In this document: positions 45,421 to 54,167 of the stretch, piece after piece | How the letters are laid out: every line of letters starts with the position of its first letter | Position numbering within the stretch: position 1 is the first letter of the stretch | Origin: Halorientalis salina | GTDB taxonomy: Archaea > Halobacteriota > Halobacteria > Halobacteriales > Haloarculaceae | Length of the DNA: 64,000 nt | Reading direction: 5' to 3' | Assembly (NCBI RefSeq): GCF_005049285.1 | Contig: NZ_SOSC01000003.1 | Span: 248,001 to 312,000, forward strand | Notes under the pieces: model-generated | What the model was told of the DNA's origin: nothing | The model's input: only the letters and a program-made list of their open reading frames with translations | Databases searched by the model: none | Made by a program: the position numbers and the translations under genes

Positions 45421-46383
45421 ATGACTGACGCAGACACATCGAGCGCCGGTCGGCGAGCGGACGATCCCGTCGAGGAAGCCGGTGCCCTGGCCCGCCGCGT
45501 CGCAGCGAACGTCGAGGAGGTCATCGTCGGCCACCACGACCAGATCGAACACATCCTTACCGCCCTGCTCGGGCGCGGACACGTCCTCTTAGAGGACGTT
45601 CCCGGCGTGGGGAAGACGATGCTCGCCCGGTCGGTCGCGGCCTCCTTCGACGGGTCGTTCAAACGCGTCCAGTTCACGCCGGACCTGCTGCCCTCCGACA
45701 TCACCGGCGTCAACGTGTTCAACCAGAAGACACAGGAGTTCGATTTCCGCCCCGGTCCCGTGTTCGCGAACGTGGTGCTGGGCGACGAGATCAATCGCGC
45801 GCCGCCCAAGACACAGAGCGCGCTCCTGGAAGCCATGGAGGAAACGCAGGTGACCGTCGACGGGGAGACCTACGAGATGCCCGCGCCCTTCACGGTCATC
45901 GCGACCCAGAACACTGTCGAGCGCGACCGGACCTACGAACTCCCGATGGCCGAACTCGACCGGTTCATGAAGAAACTTCACCTGGGCTACCCCGGGCAGG
46001 ACGACGAGGCCGCGATGCTCGACCGCGTCGTCGGGAACCACCCCATCGAGGACCTCTCGGCGGTCGCCACGCTCGACGACCTCCGGGACGCCCGGCAGGC
46101 GGTCGCGACCGTCACCGTCGAGGAAGCCGTCCGGGAGTACGTCACCAGACTGGCGGGCTACACCCGCGAACACGCCCAGCTCGGGGTGAGTCCGCGCGGG
46201 TCCATCGCGCTCCTGCGGGCCGCCCAGGCGCGTGCGGCGCTTTCCGGCCGATCCTACGTCGTGCCGGACGACATCCAGACCGAAGCGTGGGTCGTCATGC
46301 CCCACCGGATCCAGACCGCGACGGCCGAGACCACCGGGGTCGACGTCGTCTCGGGCGCGCTGGAGACCGTCCCGGTAGAATGA
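45421..46383 (+). CDS. MoxR-type AAA+ ATPase
   Basis: A 320-residue MoxR AAA ATPase. Walker A is LEDVPGVGKTMLARS (residues about 57-71), Walker B LGDEINRAPPKTQSALLEAM, and IATQNTVERDRTYELPMAELDRF is sensor 1 with the arginine region. MoxR proteins act as chaperones for assembling or activating partner proteins with vWA or DUF58 domains. Its TGA overlaps the start of the DUF58 gene by 4 bp (ATGA), and that gene overlaps the transglutaminase gene the same way, so the three form one translationally coupled operon. Confidence 0.9.
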   Translation: MTDADTSSAGRRADDPVEEAGALARRVAANVEEVIVGHHDQIEHILTALLGRGHVLLEDVPGVGKTMLARSVAASFDGSFKRVQFTPDLLPSDITGVNVFNQKTQEFDFRPGPVFANVVLGDEINRAPPKTQSALLEAMEETQVTVDGETYEMPAPFTVIATQNTVERDRTYELPMAELDRFMKKLHLGYPGQDDEAAMLDRVVGNHPIEDLSAVATLDDLRDARQAVATVTVEEAVREYVTRLAGYTREHAQLGVSPRGSIALLRAAQARAALSGRSYVVPDDIQTEAWVVMPHRIQTATAETTGVDVVSGALETVPVE

Positions 46384-47432
46384 CGCTCAGACCGACCGTC
46401 CGCGGCGTCACCGTCGCCGTCGTCGGTGGCGGCGCGATCGGCATGGCCTACGCGGCCGGGCCGCGAGCGCTGAACGCCATCGCCGCGCCCGCGGTCGTCG
46501 CACTGCTGGCTGCCGGGATCCAGATCGTCCTGTCGAATGTACCCGAGATCGAACGGTCGCCGCCGCCAGCCGGCTTCCCCGGCGAGCGCCGGACGGTGAC
46601 CCTCGACGTGAGCGGCAGCGACGTCGCCCGCGTCGTCGATGCGCTCCCGGAGGGGGTCCGGGCGTTCGACGGCGAGATGCGGGCGACGCTGCCGGCGACC
46701 GTCAGTTACGACGTGGAACTCGGGGCACGCGGGGAGTGGACGCTCGGGCCGCCGACGGTCGCGATGACCGACGTGCTGGGACTGTTCGTCCGGACGCGGC
46801 AGGTCGACGCCACGACGAGCGTGCTCGTCTACCCGCGGGTGTACGACCTCACGAACCACGAGGCGCTCGCCGGACTGTTCACGCACGGGACGACGAACGA
46901 CCGCCAGGCGTTCGACAGCATCCGCGAGTACGCCCCGGGCGACCCGCTGCGGGACGTCCACTGGAAGTCCAGCGCCAAGCGCGGTGACGACGAGCTCGTC
47001 GTCAAGCAGTTCGTCGCCGAGGAGGCGACCGACGAGTTCCACCTCGTCGCGGGCGCGGAACCGGGCCACGCCGACGCGATGGCCTCGGGCGCGGCGAGCG
47101 TCGCGCTCCTGGCGCTACAGGCCGGGCTGTCGGTGTCGGTCACCTGTCCGGCCGGGCGGGTCCAACCAGGCCGCGGGGAGTCCCACCGACAGCACGTCCT
47201 CGAACTCCTCGCGCGCACGGGCGATGGGTACGTCGACGAGGACGCACGGAAGCGGGCGGACGTGACCGTCACCGCCGGCGACGGCGGCGTCGTCCTGACC
47301 GTCGACGGCCAGGAGCACGCGCTGGACCTCTGGTCGACGGGCGGGCAGGCGACGGCGACCGACGGCGGTCGGCCTCGAACCGGGACCCACGCACCGGCGA
47401 CGGGAGCGACCGCGGGAGGTGCGGACCGATGA
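46380..47432 (+). CDS. DUF58-domain protein (MoxR partner)
   Basis: The 350-residue protein has two N-terminal transmembrane helices (about 8-24 and 26-42), then a DUF58 domain with VYPRVYDLTNHEALAGLFTHG and FDSIREYAPGDPLRDVHWKSSAKRGD. DUF58 is related to vWA folds and is often partnered with MoxR. A flexible Thr/Gly/Asp tail ends the protein. It is the middle gene of the operon; the start at 46380 overlaps the moxR stop. The membrane location fits work on cell-surface protein assembly (inference). Confidence 0.85.
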   Translation: MTLRPTVRGVTVAVVGGGAIGMAYAAGPRALNAIAAPAVVALLAAGIQIVLSNVPEIERSPPPAGFPGERRTVTLDVSGSDVARVVDALPEGVRAFDGEMRATLPATVSYDVELGARGEWTLGPPTVAMTDVLGLFVRTRQVDATTSVLVYPRVYDLTNHEALAGLFTHGTTNDRQAFDSIREYAPGDPLRDVHWKSSAKRGDDELVVKQFVAEEATDEFHLVAGAEPGHADAMASGAASVALLALQAGLSVSVTCPAGRVQPGRGESHRQHVLELLARTGDGYVDEDARKRADVTVTAGDGGVVLTVDGQEHALDLWSTGGQATATDGGRPRTGTHAPATGATAGGADR

Positions 47433-49645
47433 GTACCGGGACTGGGTCGGGCGCCAGCCACGCGAGCGAGACCGAAACGGACGCAGGAAGTCGGTTCTCG
47501 CCGCGCCGGCTGGCACTGGTCTCGGCGGGGACGCTCGTGTTCTCGTTCGTGGCCGCGCTCTATCAGATCATCGACGTGGTCGGCGACCCCACCACGTTCG
47601 TCGTGGTCGTCGGGGGATCGCTGTTCCTGGCGACGGCCCTCTCGCGGGTGCTCCGGGCGCGAACCGCGTTCACCATCGGGGTCGTCCTGCTGGTGGGGGG
47701 CATCTGGTCGTACGCGTCCGCGCTGGGCGTGGACGTGTTCGCGATGCAGGACTCGATCATCAACGACGTCATGTCGCTGCTGACCGGGCTGTCGGTCCTC
47801 CGACTGGAGATGATCGAACTGTGGGTGGTGTCGGTGACGCCCGCGCCGGTGTTTCTGACGTGGTATCTGGCCATGCGAAGCCGGTACGTCGCCACCGTCG
47901 TGGCCGGGGGCGCGACGCTCACCTTCTTCGTCCTGACCGGGGACGTGGGGACGACCGTCGCGCTGCTTGGCGTCCTGGGGGCGGCGGGGACCATCGGCTT
48001 CGGTCGGCTCGACCGGTTCGGCGGCGACCACTCCGCGACGGACGTGCTCGCGGTCGTGCTGGCGGTGATGGTCGTGCTCACGCTGACGGTCAGCGTCGTC
48101 CCGGGCGGGACGAGCCAGCCGTTCCAGTTGCTCGGGGCGGGCGGCGACCGGACCATGGAGGCGAGCCTGATCAACAACGACCAGCGGCTCACCGTCCAGG
48201 GGAGCATCGAACTGTCGCCAGAGGTCCGCTTTACCGTCGAGAGCGACGAGCGGGCCTACTGGCGGGTCGGGGCCTACAACCGGTACACGGGCGACGGCTG
48301 GGTCCGAAGCGGGTCCGCCCAGGAGTACCCGGGGCAGTTGCCGGGTCCGCCGGGCCGAACCGAGACGATCGACCAGCGGGTCGTCGTCGAGTCACGGCTC
48401 AACGCGATGCCGGCGGCCTGGCGACCGGTCAGCGTCTCCGACACCGACAACGCGATGGTGTCGAGACTGGCCGGCCTCCAGCCGGCGAGACCGTTCACCG
48501 CCGGCGACAGCTACCGCGTGACGAGCCGGCAGCCGGACGCGACGGTGGCGGAACTGCAAGAGGCAGGCGAGGACTATCCGGACGACATCGAGGACCGGTA
48601 CACGCAGTTGCCGGCGAGCACGCCCGACCGCGTCGAGGACAGGACCGACCGCGTCACCGACGGCGCTGACAACCCCTACGAGACGGCGACGCGGATCGAA
48701 CAGCACCTCGAAGAGGGGAAGGCCTACTCGCTGGACGTCGAGCGGCCCGACGGGAACATCGCCGACTCCTTCCTCTTCGAGATGGAGCAGGGGTACTGCA
48801 CCTACTACGCGACGACGATGGTGACGATGCTGCGCACCCAGGACATCCCGGCGCGGTTCGTCACCGGCTACACGCCCGGTGAGGAGACCGGCGACGGCGA
48901 GTACGTGGTCCGCGGGCTGGATTCACACGCCTGGGTCGAGGTGTACTTCCCAGAGACCGGGTGGGTGAAGTTCGACCCGACGCCGGCCGGGCCCCGTAGC
49001 GAGGCCGAACAGTCCCGTCTCGAAGACGCTGGCGTCTCCGACACCGACGTCGACACCGGCGACGACGACGAGGAGGAAACCGAGACGCCGACCGACACGC
49101 CGGACCCGCTGACCGACGACACGCCGACGACCCGGAGCGCGACCGACCCCAGGGACGGCCCCGGTGGGATCACCGCCACGGACACCGTCACCGAGGAAAC
49201 GACTGCCCCGTCCCGGACGGCGAACGCGTCGGGTGGGGGGAGTGGCGGGCTTCCACTGCCGGAGTTGCCGTCGGGCGAACAACTGGCGCTCGGTGCCGTC
49301 GTGCTCGTCGGTCTCGCGGCGGGGATCCGACGGACAGGTGCGGCCGAACGGGCGTATCGCGCCGTGTGGCTCCGCTGGCAGCCCCGGCGGGACCCGGCGA
49401 GCGACGTCGAGCGGGCGTTCGAGCGCCTGGAGTACGTCCTGGCACGGGAACACCGGCCGCGACGCCCCGGCGAGACGCCGCGCCAATACCTGGATTCGAT
49501 CGACGCCGACGAGCGCGCCCGAGCGCTCTACGACCGATACGAGCGGGTTCGGTACGCCGGCGAGGTCTCAGAGCAGGTGGCCGAGGACGCGGTCGGGCTC
49601 GCAGACCGGATCGTCAGCGATCGGACCGGCCGCTTCGGGAGTTGA
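47429..49645 (+). CDS. Transglutaminase-like membrane protein (TgpA/DUF3488 type)
   Basis: A 738-residue protein with six or seven N-terminal helices (residues about 30-220) and then an extracellular transglutaminase core. The catalytic Cys is in EQGYCTYYATTMVTMLRTQD, the His in LDSHAWVEVYFPE and the Asp in KFDPTPAG. A Thr/Asp-rich linker, another helix (about 610-635) and a C-terminal helical DUF4129-like domain follow. In bacteria this set is the TgpA family linked to MoxR and DUF58. The cell-surface substrate is unknown. Confidence 0.88.
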   Translation: MSTGTGSGASHASETETDAGSRFSPRRLALVSAGTLVFSFVAALYQIIDVVGDPTTFVVVVGGSLFLATALSRVLRARTAFTIGVVLLVGGIWSYASALGVDVFAMQDSIINDVMSLLTGLSVLRLEMIELWVVSVTPAPVFLTWYLAMRSRYVATVVAGGATLTFFVLTGDVGTTVALLGVLGAAGTIGFGRLDRFGGDHSATDVLAVVLAVMVVLTLTVSVVPGGTSQPFQLLGAGGDRTMEASLINNDQRLTVQGSIELSPEVRFTVESDERAYWRVGAYNRYTGDGWVRSGSAQEYPGQLPGPPGRTETIDQRVVVESRLNAMPAAWRPVSVSDTDNAMVSRLAGLQPARPFTAGDSYRVTSRQPDATVAELQEAGEDYPDDIEDRYTQLPASTPDRVEDRTDRVTDGADNPYETATRIEQHLEEGKAYSLDVERPDGNIADSFLFEMEQGYCTYYATTMVTMLRTQDIPARFVTGYTPGEETGDGEYVVRGLDSHAWVEVYFPETGWVKFDPTPAGPRSEAEQSRLEDAGVSDTDVDTGDDDEEETETPTDTPDPLTDDTPTTRSATDPRDGPGGITATDTVTEETTAPSRTANASGGGSGGLPLPELPSGEQLALGAVVLVGLAAGIRRTGAAERAYRAVWLRWQPRRDPASDVERAFERLEYVLAREHRPRRPGETPRQYLDSIDADERARALYDRYERVRYAGEVSEQVAEDAVGLADRIVSDRTGRFGS

Positions 49646-49696
49646 GGGGGTAGCGAGCGGCCGGACCGACGCTCTCGTGTGCGGGTTCCCGACAGT

Positions 49697-49706
49697 GTTT
49701 AATAGG
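49697..49706 (+). promoter_or_regulatory. TATA box of the aIF1/SUI1 gene
   Basis: GTTTAATAGG is centred 28-30 bp before the ATG at 49731, so the mRNA is probably leaderless, as for several genes in this window. Confidence 0.55.
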
Positions 49707-49718
49707 TTGATTTCGTAG

Positions 49719-50024
<306 letters not shown>

Positions 50025-50075
50025 CCTCTCTTTCACTCGGCCGGTTCGCCGGCCCGGGTATCGCTATCTAAACTC

Positions 50076-50155
50076 ATACTGTTGGCTATACCTTCGTGAA
50101 CGATTTCGGCACCCCGTCGTGCCGAATCTGTTCACGTACGTATAGCCGGGAGTAT
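50076..50155. repeat. 80-bp nested palindrome, copy C (same architecture, different sequence)
   Basis: Nested arms ATACT/AGTAT (50076-50080, 50151-50155), GGCTATAC/GTATAGCC (50084-50091, 50140-50147), GTGAAC/GTTCAC (50096-50101, 50130-50135) and TCGGCAC/GTGCCGA (50106-50112, 50119-50125), with a 6-bp loop. It lies between the aIF1 stop and the minus-strand rhodanese stop (TGA 50157-50155), sharing its last base with it. Sequences differ from copies A and B, but the length, arm order and stop-codon position agree. Confidence 0.7.
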
Positions 50156-50511
50156 CAAAACGGAGCCGACGGCCCTTCGTCGGATCCCGAACTCTCCCCG
50201 TCGCGAGCCACCGGTCCGTCCCACTCGTCTAACCCGCCCGCGAGACTCACGGCCGTCCCGTCGTCGATTCCTTCGTAGGAATTGATGAGGCGTGCAGCCT
50301 GGATGCTGGATTTACCGTGGGGGCAGACCGTGACGATGCGGTCGGCGTCGGTCAGTCGGTCGACCTCACCGGTGAGTTCCCCGAGCGGGAGGTTCTCGCT
50401 GCCGGGGATGTGGCCGTGGCGGAAGCCGTGGGGCGATCGGATGTCGACCACGCGGAGCGAGTCCTCGTCGAGTCGGTCCTGCAGCGTCTCGGGTCCGATT
50501 TCCTCGACCAT
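50155..50511 (-). CDS. Single-domain rhodanese-like protein
   Basis: A 118-residue rhodanese fold: VVDIRSPHGFRHGHIPGSENLPL (residues about 21-43) and the active-site loop VTVCPHGKSSIQAA with the catalytic Cys at about 63. The C-terminal tail is Ser/Glu/Gly-rich. It could carry sulfane sulfur or act as a regulatory domain. The ATG at 50511 shares one base with the Nudix gene's TGA (TGATG), so translation is coupled. Confidence 0.88.
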   Translation of the reverse strand: MVEEIGPETLQDRLDEDSLRVVDIRSPHGFRHGHIPGSENLPLGELTGEVDRLTDADRIVTVCPHGKSSIQAARLINSYEGIDDGTAVSLAGGLDEWDGPVARDGESSGSDEGPSAPF

Positions 50512-51143
50512 CAGAGCAAACCGTCCTCCTTGGCGAGCAAGAGTCCTTCGATCGTGGCGTCGTTGGCCGGCTCGCGGCGGGCGACGTCGAGGGCGTCCTC
50601 GACGGGGACGGTCGTCACGTCGAGGAACTCGTTGTCGTCCAGGTCGTCCTCGACCGGTTCCAGGCCCTCGGCGAAGACGATCCCGCGGCGGTGGCGCAGA
50701 ACGCCCGTCGAACACCAGAACTCCTCGATGAGGGACGTGCCGGCGGCGTCGAAGCCGGTCTCCTCGCGGAGTTCGCGCGCGCCGGCGGTCGTGTAGGACT
50801 CGCCGTCCTCGACGATGCCGGCCGGGAGTTCGAGGCACTGTTCCCTGATGGTCGGCCGGTACTGGTCGACCATCACGAGGTGAGGAATGCCCTCGGTCCC
50901 CTGGACGGCCGGTCCCTCGACGACCGCGACGATGACGACGGCCGGGGGCAGATCGGCCCAGTAGTAGGACTTCTCGGAGCCGTCGGGCTGTCGGACGCGG
51001 TCGTAGCCGCCGGTGTACCAGCCGGTGTCGTACTCGGCCGCCGAGTCGACGACCGGCCAGTCGTGGTCCGGCGGGGCGCGGGACGGGTCGCGGTCGGAAT
51101 CGAACCGGCCGGGAACCGGGTCGGAGTCCTCGGAGTCGGTCAT
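50511..51143 (-). CDS. Nudix hydrolase (ADP-ribose pyrophosphatase-like)
   Basis: A 210-residue protein with a complete Nudix box, GIVEDGESYTTAGARELREE followed by TGF, near residue 110. YYWADLPPAVVIVAVVE and VMVDQYRPTIREQCLELPAG resemble ADP-ribose pyrophosphatases. It probably hydrolyses ADP-ribose or a related nucleoside diphosphate derivative. It is in the middle of a four-gene leftward operon: the gene ending at 51140 overlaps its start by 4 bp, and its own stop shares a base with the rhodanese start. Confidence 0.9.
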   Translation of the reverse strand: MTDSEDSDPVPGRFDSDRDPSRAPPDHDWPVVDSAAEYDTGWYTGGYDRVRQPDGSEKSYYWADLPPAVVIVAVVEGPAVQGTEGIPHLVMVDQYRPTIREQCLELPAGIVEDGESYTTAGARELREETGFDAAGTSLIEEFWCSTGVLRHRRGIVFAEGLEPVEDDLDDNEFLDVTTVPVEDALDVARREPANDATIEGLLLAKEDGLL

Positions 51144-51538
51144 GGTGATCGTGTTATCTCAAGTCTGTACACCGTATTGTTCTGTCGGACGTAGATGGTG
51201 TCGCCGTCGACGGCGCTCGCGTTGCGCTGTGAGAGCGCGTCGCGTTCGTCGAACGGCGAGTGCGTGAACGCGCCCTTGACGCCGATGGGCCCCTTCCAGT
51301 ACGGGTCGGACTGACCCGACTCGGTGGCTGAGGCGTTCGCCAGGGCAGTCATCGTGTACGGATACCGGTCGCCCGGGAGGTCGGCGGCGTCGATGGCGGT
51401 CCGGTTCTCCTCGATCGGCGTTGCGGTGAGGTAGTAGGGGTCGCCGCTCTTGAGGTAGGTCGGGACGGCACCGAGCGCGAGCAGGAGGGCGATGACGACC
51501 AGCAGACCGAGAATCAGGTTCCGCGTGACGCGGCGCAT
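51140..51538 (-). CDS. Small exported or membrane-anchored protein
   Basis: The 132-residue protein has an N-terminal hydrophobic helix (RNLILGLLVVIALLLALGAV, residues about 6-25) after two or three Arg, then an extracytoplasmic domain with NxT/NxS sites (for example NRT, NAS, NNT) and the tail DGDTIYVRQNNTVYRLEITRSP, which is beta-rich. ATG 51538 is used, since it begins just before the helix. It overlaps the Nudix gene start by 4 bp. Function unknown. Confidence 0.7.
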   Translation of the reverse strand: MRRVTRNLILGLLVVIALLLALGAVPTYLKSGDPYYLTATPIEENRTAIDAADLPGDRYPYTMTALANASATESGQSDPYWKGPIGVKGAFTHSPFDERDALSQRNASAVDGDTIYVRQNNTVYRLEITRSP

Positions 51539-51589
51539 ACCTGTCGTTGGGACGAGACGGGGAAAATCGTAGCGGAATCGGCGCTCGAC

Positions 51590-51672
51590 GTATCCGGACC
51601 GCTGTACGTCATTTCCGGATCGACTGCCCGAAAGCGGGCGGTCGTACCGATAAACAGTGACAGCGATCCGTC
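51590..51672. repeat. Nested palindrome copy B (homologous to copy A)
   Basis: The same element as 35360-35441: CGCTGT(acg)TCA/TGACAGCG (51600-51611, 51658-51665) and GACTGCCCG/GCGGGCGGTC (51622-51642) around a short loop. The outer arms have decayed. The right end reads GATCCGTC then TCAGGCC; the minus-strand TGA of the DUF5809 gene (51675-51673) lies at exactly the same position as the zinc-ribbon stop in copy A. Confidence 0.75.
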
Positions 51673-52101
51673 TCAGGCCGTCTCGATCACGACGTCCCGG
51701 TAGACGCTGCCGAAGGCCTGCCGGCGGAGCGTGCCGACGGCGGCGGCCTCGCGGTCCTGGAACGTTGCGGCGACGACCCTCTCGGCGAAGGGGACGCCGT
51801 GCCAGACGACCCGGTCGACGTTCTCGCTGCCGATCTCCTCGACCGCGTAGTCGGGGTGGTCCGAACACCAGTCCTCGAACTCCTCGCGCGTTCCGACGTT
51901 GACTTCGAGCAGCGAGGCGAAGATGGCCTCACGGGCGGTCTCGACGACAGCACCGGTGACGCGGTCGTCGTACTCCGATTTGTCGAAGTCCATCGCCTTC
52001 GTGACCTCGCGGACGGTCGTCTGGGCGGTCGGCCCGACTGCCTCGTAGCGCTCGCGCGTCTCCTCGGCGGTCGTCGGCGAAAAGAATCCCTCGGTGTGCA
52101 T
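51673..52101 (-). CDS. DUF5809-like haloarchaeal protein
   Basis: The 142-residue soluble protein starts MHTEGFFSPTTAEETRERYE and contains VTKAMDFDKSEYDDRVTGAVVETARE, NVGTREEFEDWCSDHPDY and VERVVAATF-like segments typical of a haloarchaea-specific family. It occurs next to the C2H2-like protein below, a pairing I recall as DUF5809/DUF5810 in haloarchaea (from memory). It ends in palindrome B. Function unknown. Confidence 0.7.
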   Translation of the reverse strand: MHTEGFFSPTTAEETRERYEAVGPTAQTTVREVTKAMDFDKSEYDDRVTGAVVETAREAIFASLLEVNVGTREEFEDWCSDHPDYAVEEIGSENVDRVVWHGVPFAERVVAATFQDREAAAVGTLRRQAFGSVYRDVVIETA

Positions 52102-52125
52102 AGAGGGGACTGTGGGCTCCCGGAA

Positions 52126-52614
52126 TTACTCGGTTTCGGCTTCGTCCCCGTCGTCGGCGTCGTCGTCGAGCATCCGCTCGGTCATCTGCTGGGCCTCCTG
52201 GAGGATCCGCTCGGCCTGGTCGTCGAGTTCGCGGTCGCGCTCGGCGCGGTCCCGGGCATCGGCCGCGAACTGCGGTTCGTCGTCGAACAGCGCGCCCGAG
52301 CGCTCGGATGCGGGGTCTCGGCCGTGGTCGTGATCGTGGTCGTGGTCCCCCGTCGCGTCGCTGGATCGGGCCCCGCCGCCCGTCTCCCGTCGGTCGACGG
52401 TGTCCTCGAACACCTGCGGGAACTCGGCGTCCTCGGCCAGGTCGGAGACGGTGTCGGCGAGCGCGTCGGCGTCGGATTCCTGCCAGTCCGGGGCGTGTTC
52501 GTCGAGCCACGCCTCGTGGTCGGCGTTCCCGAGCATCGCAGTAAAGGCGAGGTGGTTCGCGAGGTGTTCGGCGTCGGACTGGGGGTCCCCGCACACTGGA
52601 CAGGCGTATCCCAT
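52126..52614 (-). CDS. DUF5810-like protein with N-terminal zinc finger
   Basis: The 162-residue protein starts MGYACPVCGDPQSDAEHLANH, a C2H2-type zinc knuckle (C5, C8, H17, H21). A very acidic, His-rich central stretch (DHDHDHDHGRD, residues about 90-100) and a C-terminal coiled-coil-like helix (DRELDDQAERILQEAQQMTE) follow. It is transcribed 24 bp upstream of the DUF5809-like gene in the same operon. Probably a nucleic-acid or protein-binding adaptor; no function known. Confidence 0.72.
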   Translation of the reverse strand: MGYACPVCGDPQSDAEHLANHLAFTAMLGNADHEAWLDEHAPDWQESDADALADTVSDLAEDAEFPQVFEDTVDRRETGGGARSSDATGDHDHDHDHGRDPASERSGALFDDEPQFAADARDRAERDRELDDQAERILQEAQQMTERMLDDDADDGDEAETE

Positions 52615-52642
52615 GGCTGGGAGAAGGCAGCGGCGACGGAAA

Positions 52643-53128
52643 TCAGTTGTTACCGTCGATGTCCGCGAGCATCACCAGCGCGTCCTCGCCGTTGTCGTAG
52701 TACCGCGGGATCGTCCGGGCGTGGTCGAACCCGAAGGTCTCGTAGAGCGACCGCGCGGTGTCGTTGGACTCCCGGACCTCCAGTTTCACCGAGGCGACCC
52801 CCTGGGCGGCGAGGACGCCGAGCGCCCGCTCCAGGAGGAGCGTGCCGACGCCCTGGCCCCGCTGGTCCGGGTGGACGGCGATGTCCTTGATGTGGCCGAG
52901 CGGTTTCCCGTGGTTCGGGACCGAATCGGCGACGACGTAGCCCGCGATGCCGCGGCCGAACTCCGCGACCAGAAAGCCCGGCTCGCCGACGTACCGCTCG
53001 AAGGCGGCGAAGGGCCACGGCTGGGGGAAGGAAGCTTTCTCGATCCGAAAGATCGCCAGCAGGTCGGCCTTGACCGCCTGCCGAACCGTCGGCGTCCCCG
53101 GACTCGATTCGGATGCAGGCGTTGTCAC
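52643..53128 (-). CDS. rimI: RimI-type ribosomal protein/N-terminal alanine acetyltransferase
   Basis: A 161-residue GNAT-fold protein: IEKASFPQPWPFAAFERYVG is the RimI substrate loop. AVHPDQRGQGVGTLLLERA is the acetyl-CoA-binding RxxGxG/A motif, and EVRESNDTARSLYETFGF completes the fold. RimI homologues in archaea acetylate protein N-termini. It begins about 270 bp from engB. The start is ATG 53128 (MTTPASESSPGTP); the upstream extension is not conserved. Confidence 0.88.
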   Translation of the reverse strand: MTTPASESSPGTPTVRQAVKADLLAIFRIEKASFPQPWPFAAFERYVGEPGFLVAEFGRGIAGYVVADSVPNHGKPLGHIKDIAVHPDQRGQGVGTLLLERALGVLAAQGVASVKLEVRESNDTARSLYETFGFDHARTIPRYYDNGEDALVMLADIDGNN

Positions 53129-53238
53129 GGTGCCACCTACGACACCCGCCCACTAAGCCCCATCGGCCGTGTACGTACCGCTCATACCCCATCGAACCCA
53201 CCGGAAGATTGATTGGTATCACGCGTGAAAACTCAGGC

Positions 53239-53254
53239 GCACCCGTTCGGGTGC
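53239..53254. terminator. Hairpin in the engB-rimI gap
   Basis: GCACCC/GGGTGC around a GTTC loop (53239-53254). The 268-bp gap runs 53129-53396. On the minus strand the hairpin is followed by GCCTGAGTTTTC, so it could end engB transcripts before rimI. The gap otherwise holds C-rich DNA and no gene that I can support. Confidence 0.35.
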
Positions 53255-53396
53255 CACCCCCAACACCCCCCTCTACCCCCGTTTTCTACAGTTCGAGTGC
53301 TAACAGAGCCATCTGACGGCGAGGCCTGCCGGGAAGGAGCTGAGTTCGTTACCGATTATTTCAAATATTGATACGTGTTGCCGGAGAGAAGAGCAA

Positions 53397-54014
53397 TCAG
53401 AAGAACTTCAGGAGGTCGTCGCGCTGCTGGTCGTGGAGGTTGTCACCGACGGCGTCGGTGAGCGCGTCGATGCTGCCGCGCTTCGCGGTGATGGGTGCGA
53501 TGGTGTCCTGCCACTGCTTCCAGGGCGGATAGAGGCCAAGGCGGTCACAGAGCGCGTCGAGTCGCTCGTCCTCGTCGTCGACCTTGTCCATCTTGTTGAC
53601 CGCGACGACGACGGGAATCTCCAGTTCCTGCAGGAAGTGGAACATCTCCACGTCGTGGGGGATCTCGTCGGGACCGGAGTGGCGATCGATGATGTCGATG
53701 ACGGCCTTCCCGTCGACGACGAGGATCGCGGTCAGGATCTCCTCGGCGTGGGTCTCCAGGTAGCGGACGATCTCGGTTTTGATCTCCTCGCGGACGTCGT
53801 CGGGGACGCCCGACATGAAGCCAAAGCCCGGCAGGTCCGTGATGACGAAGTCCTCGCTGGTCCAGTCGTAGTGGTTGGGCTGGCGGGTGACGCCAGGTCG
53901 TTGCCCCGTATCGAAGGTGTGGCCGGTCAGTTCGCGCATCAGCGTGGACTTGCCGACGTTGGACCGTCCGACGAGTACCACTTCCGCGCTCCGATCCGGC
54001 CGCGACTCGAACAT
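53397..54014 (-). CDS. engB: GTP-binding protein EngB (YsxC/YihA)
   Basis: The 205-residue TRAFAC-class GTPase has P-loop GRSNVGKST (residues about 16-24), switch I/G2 [14 protein letters not shown]3 [10 protein letters not shown] and G4 NKMDKVD. Bacterial EngB is needed for assembly of the large ribosomal subunit; archaeal homologues are assumed to act similarly. It starts divergently to the P450 gene, 153 bp away. Confidence 0.92.
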   Translation of the reverse strand: MFESRPDRSAEVVLVGRSNVGKSTLMRELTGHTFDTGQRPGVTRQPNHYDWTSEDFVITDLPGFGFMSGVPDDVREEIKTEIVRYLETHAEEILTAILVVDGKAVIDIIDRHSGPDEIPHDVEMFHFLQELEIPVVVAVNKMDKVDDEDERLDALCDRLGLYPPWKQWQDTIAPITAKRGSIDALTDAVGDNLHDQQRDDLLKFF

Positions 54015-54167
54015 ACCCGCGGTAGGCGACTGGCCCGGATAAGCGTGGCGAGCGCCGCGTCCGAGCGGGGTCGATCACTTCGATAAGCCGGCCTTACCGG
54101 CGAGGTCGGCCGGACGGCCGCGGTAACCAGCGTATAGTTACCCGTCCACGCGTCTCACCCTCGTGGG

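Noticed and set aside
53129-53396. Possible ncRNA in the engB-rimI gap
   Set aside because: There is one small hairpin and C-rich runs, but no promoter-hairpin-terminator arrangement that supports a separate RNA gene.
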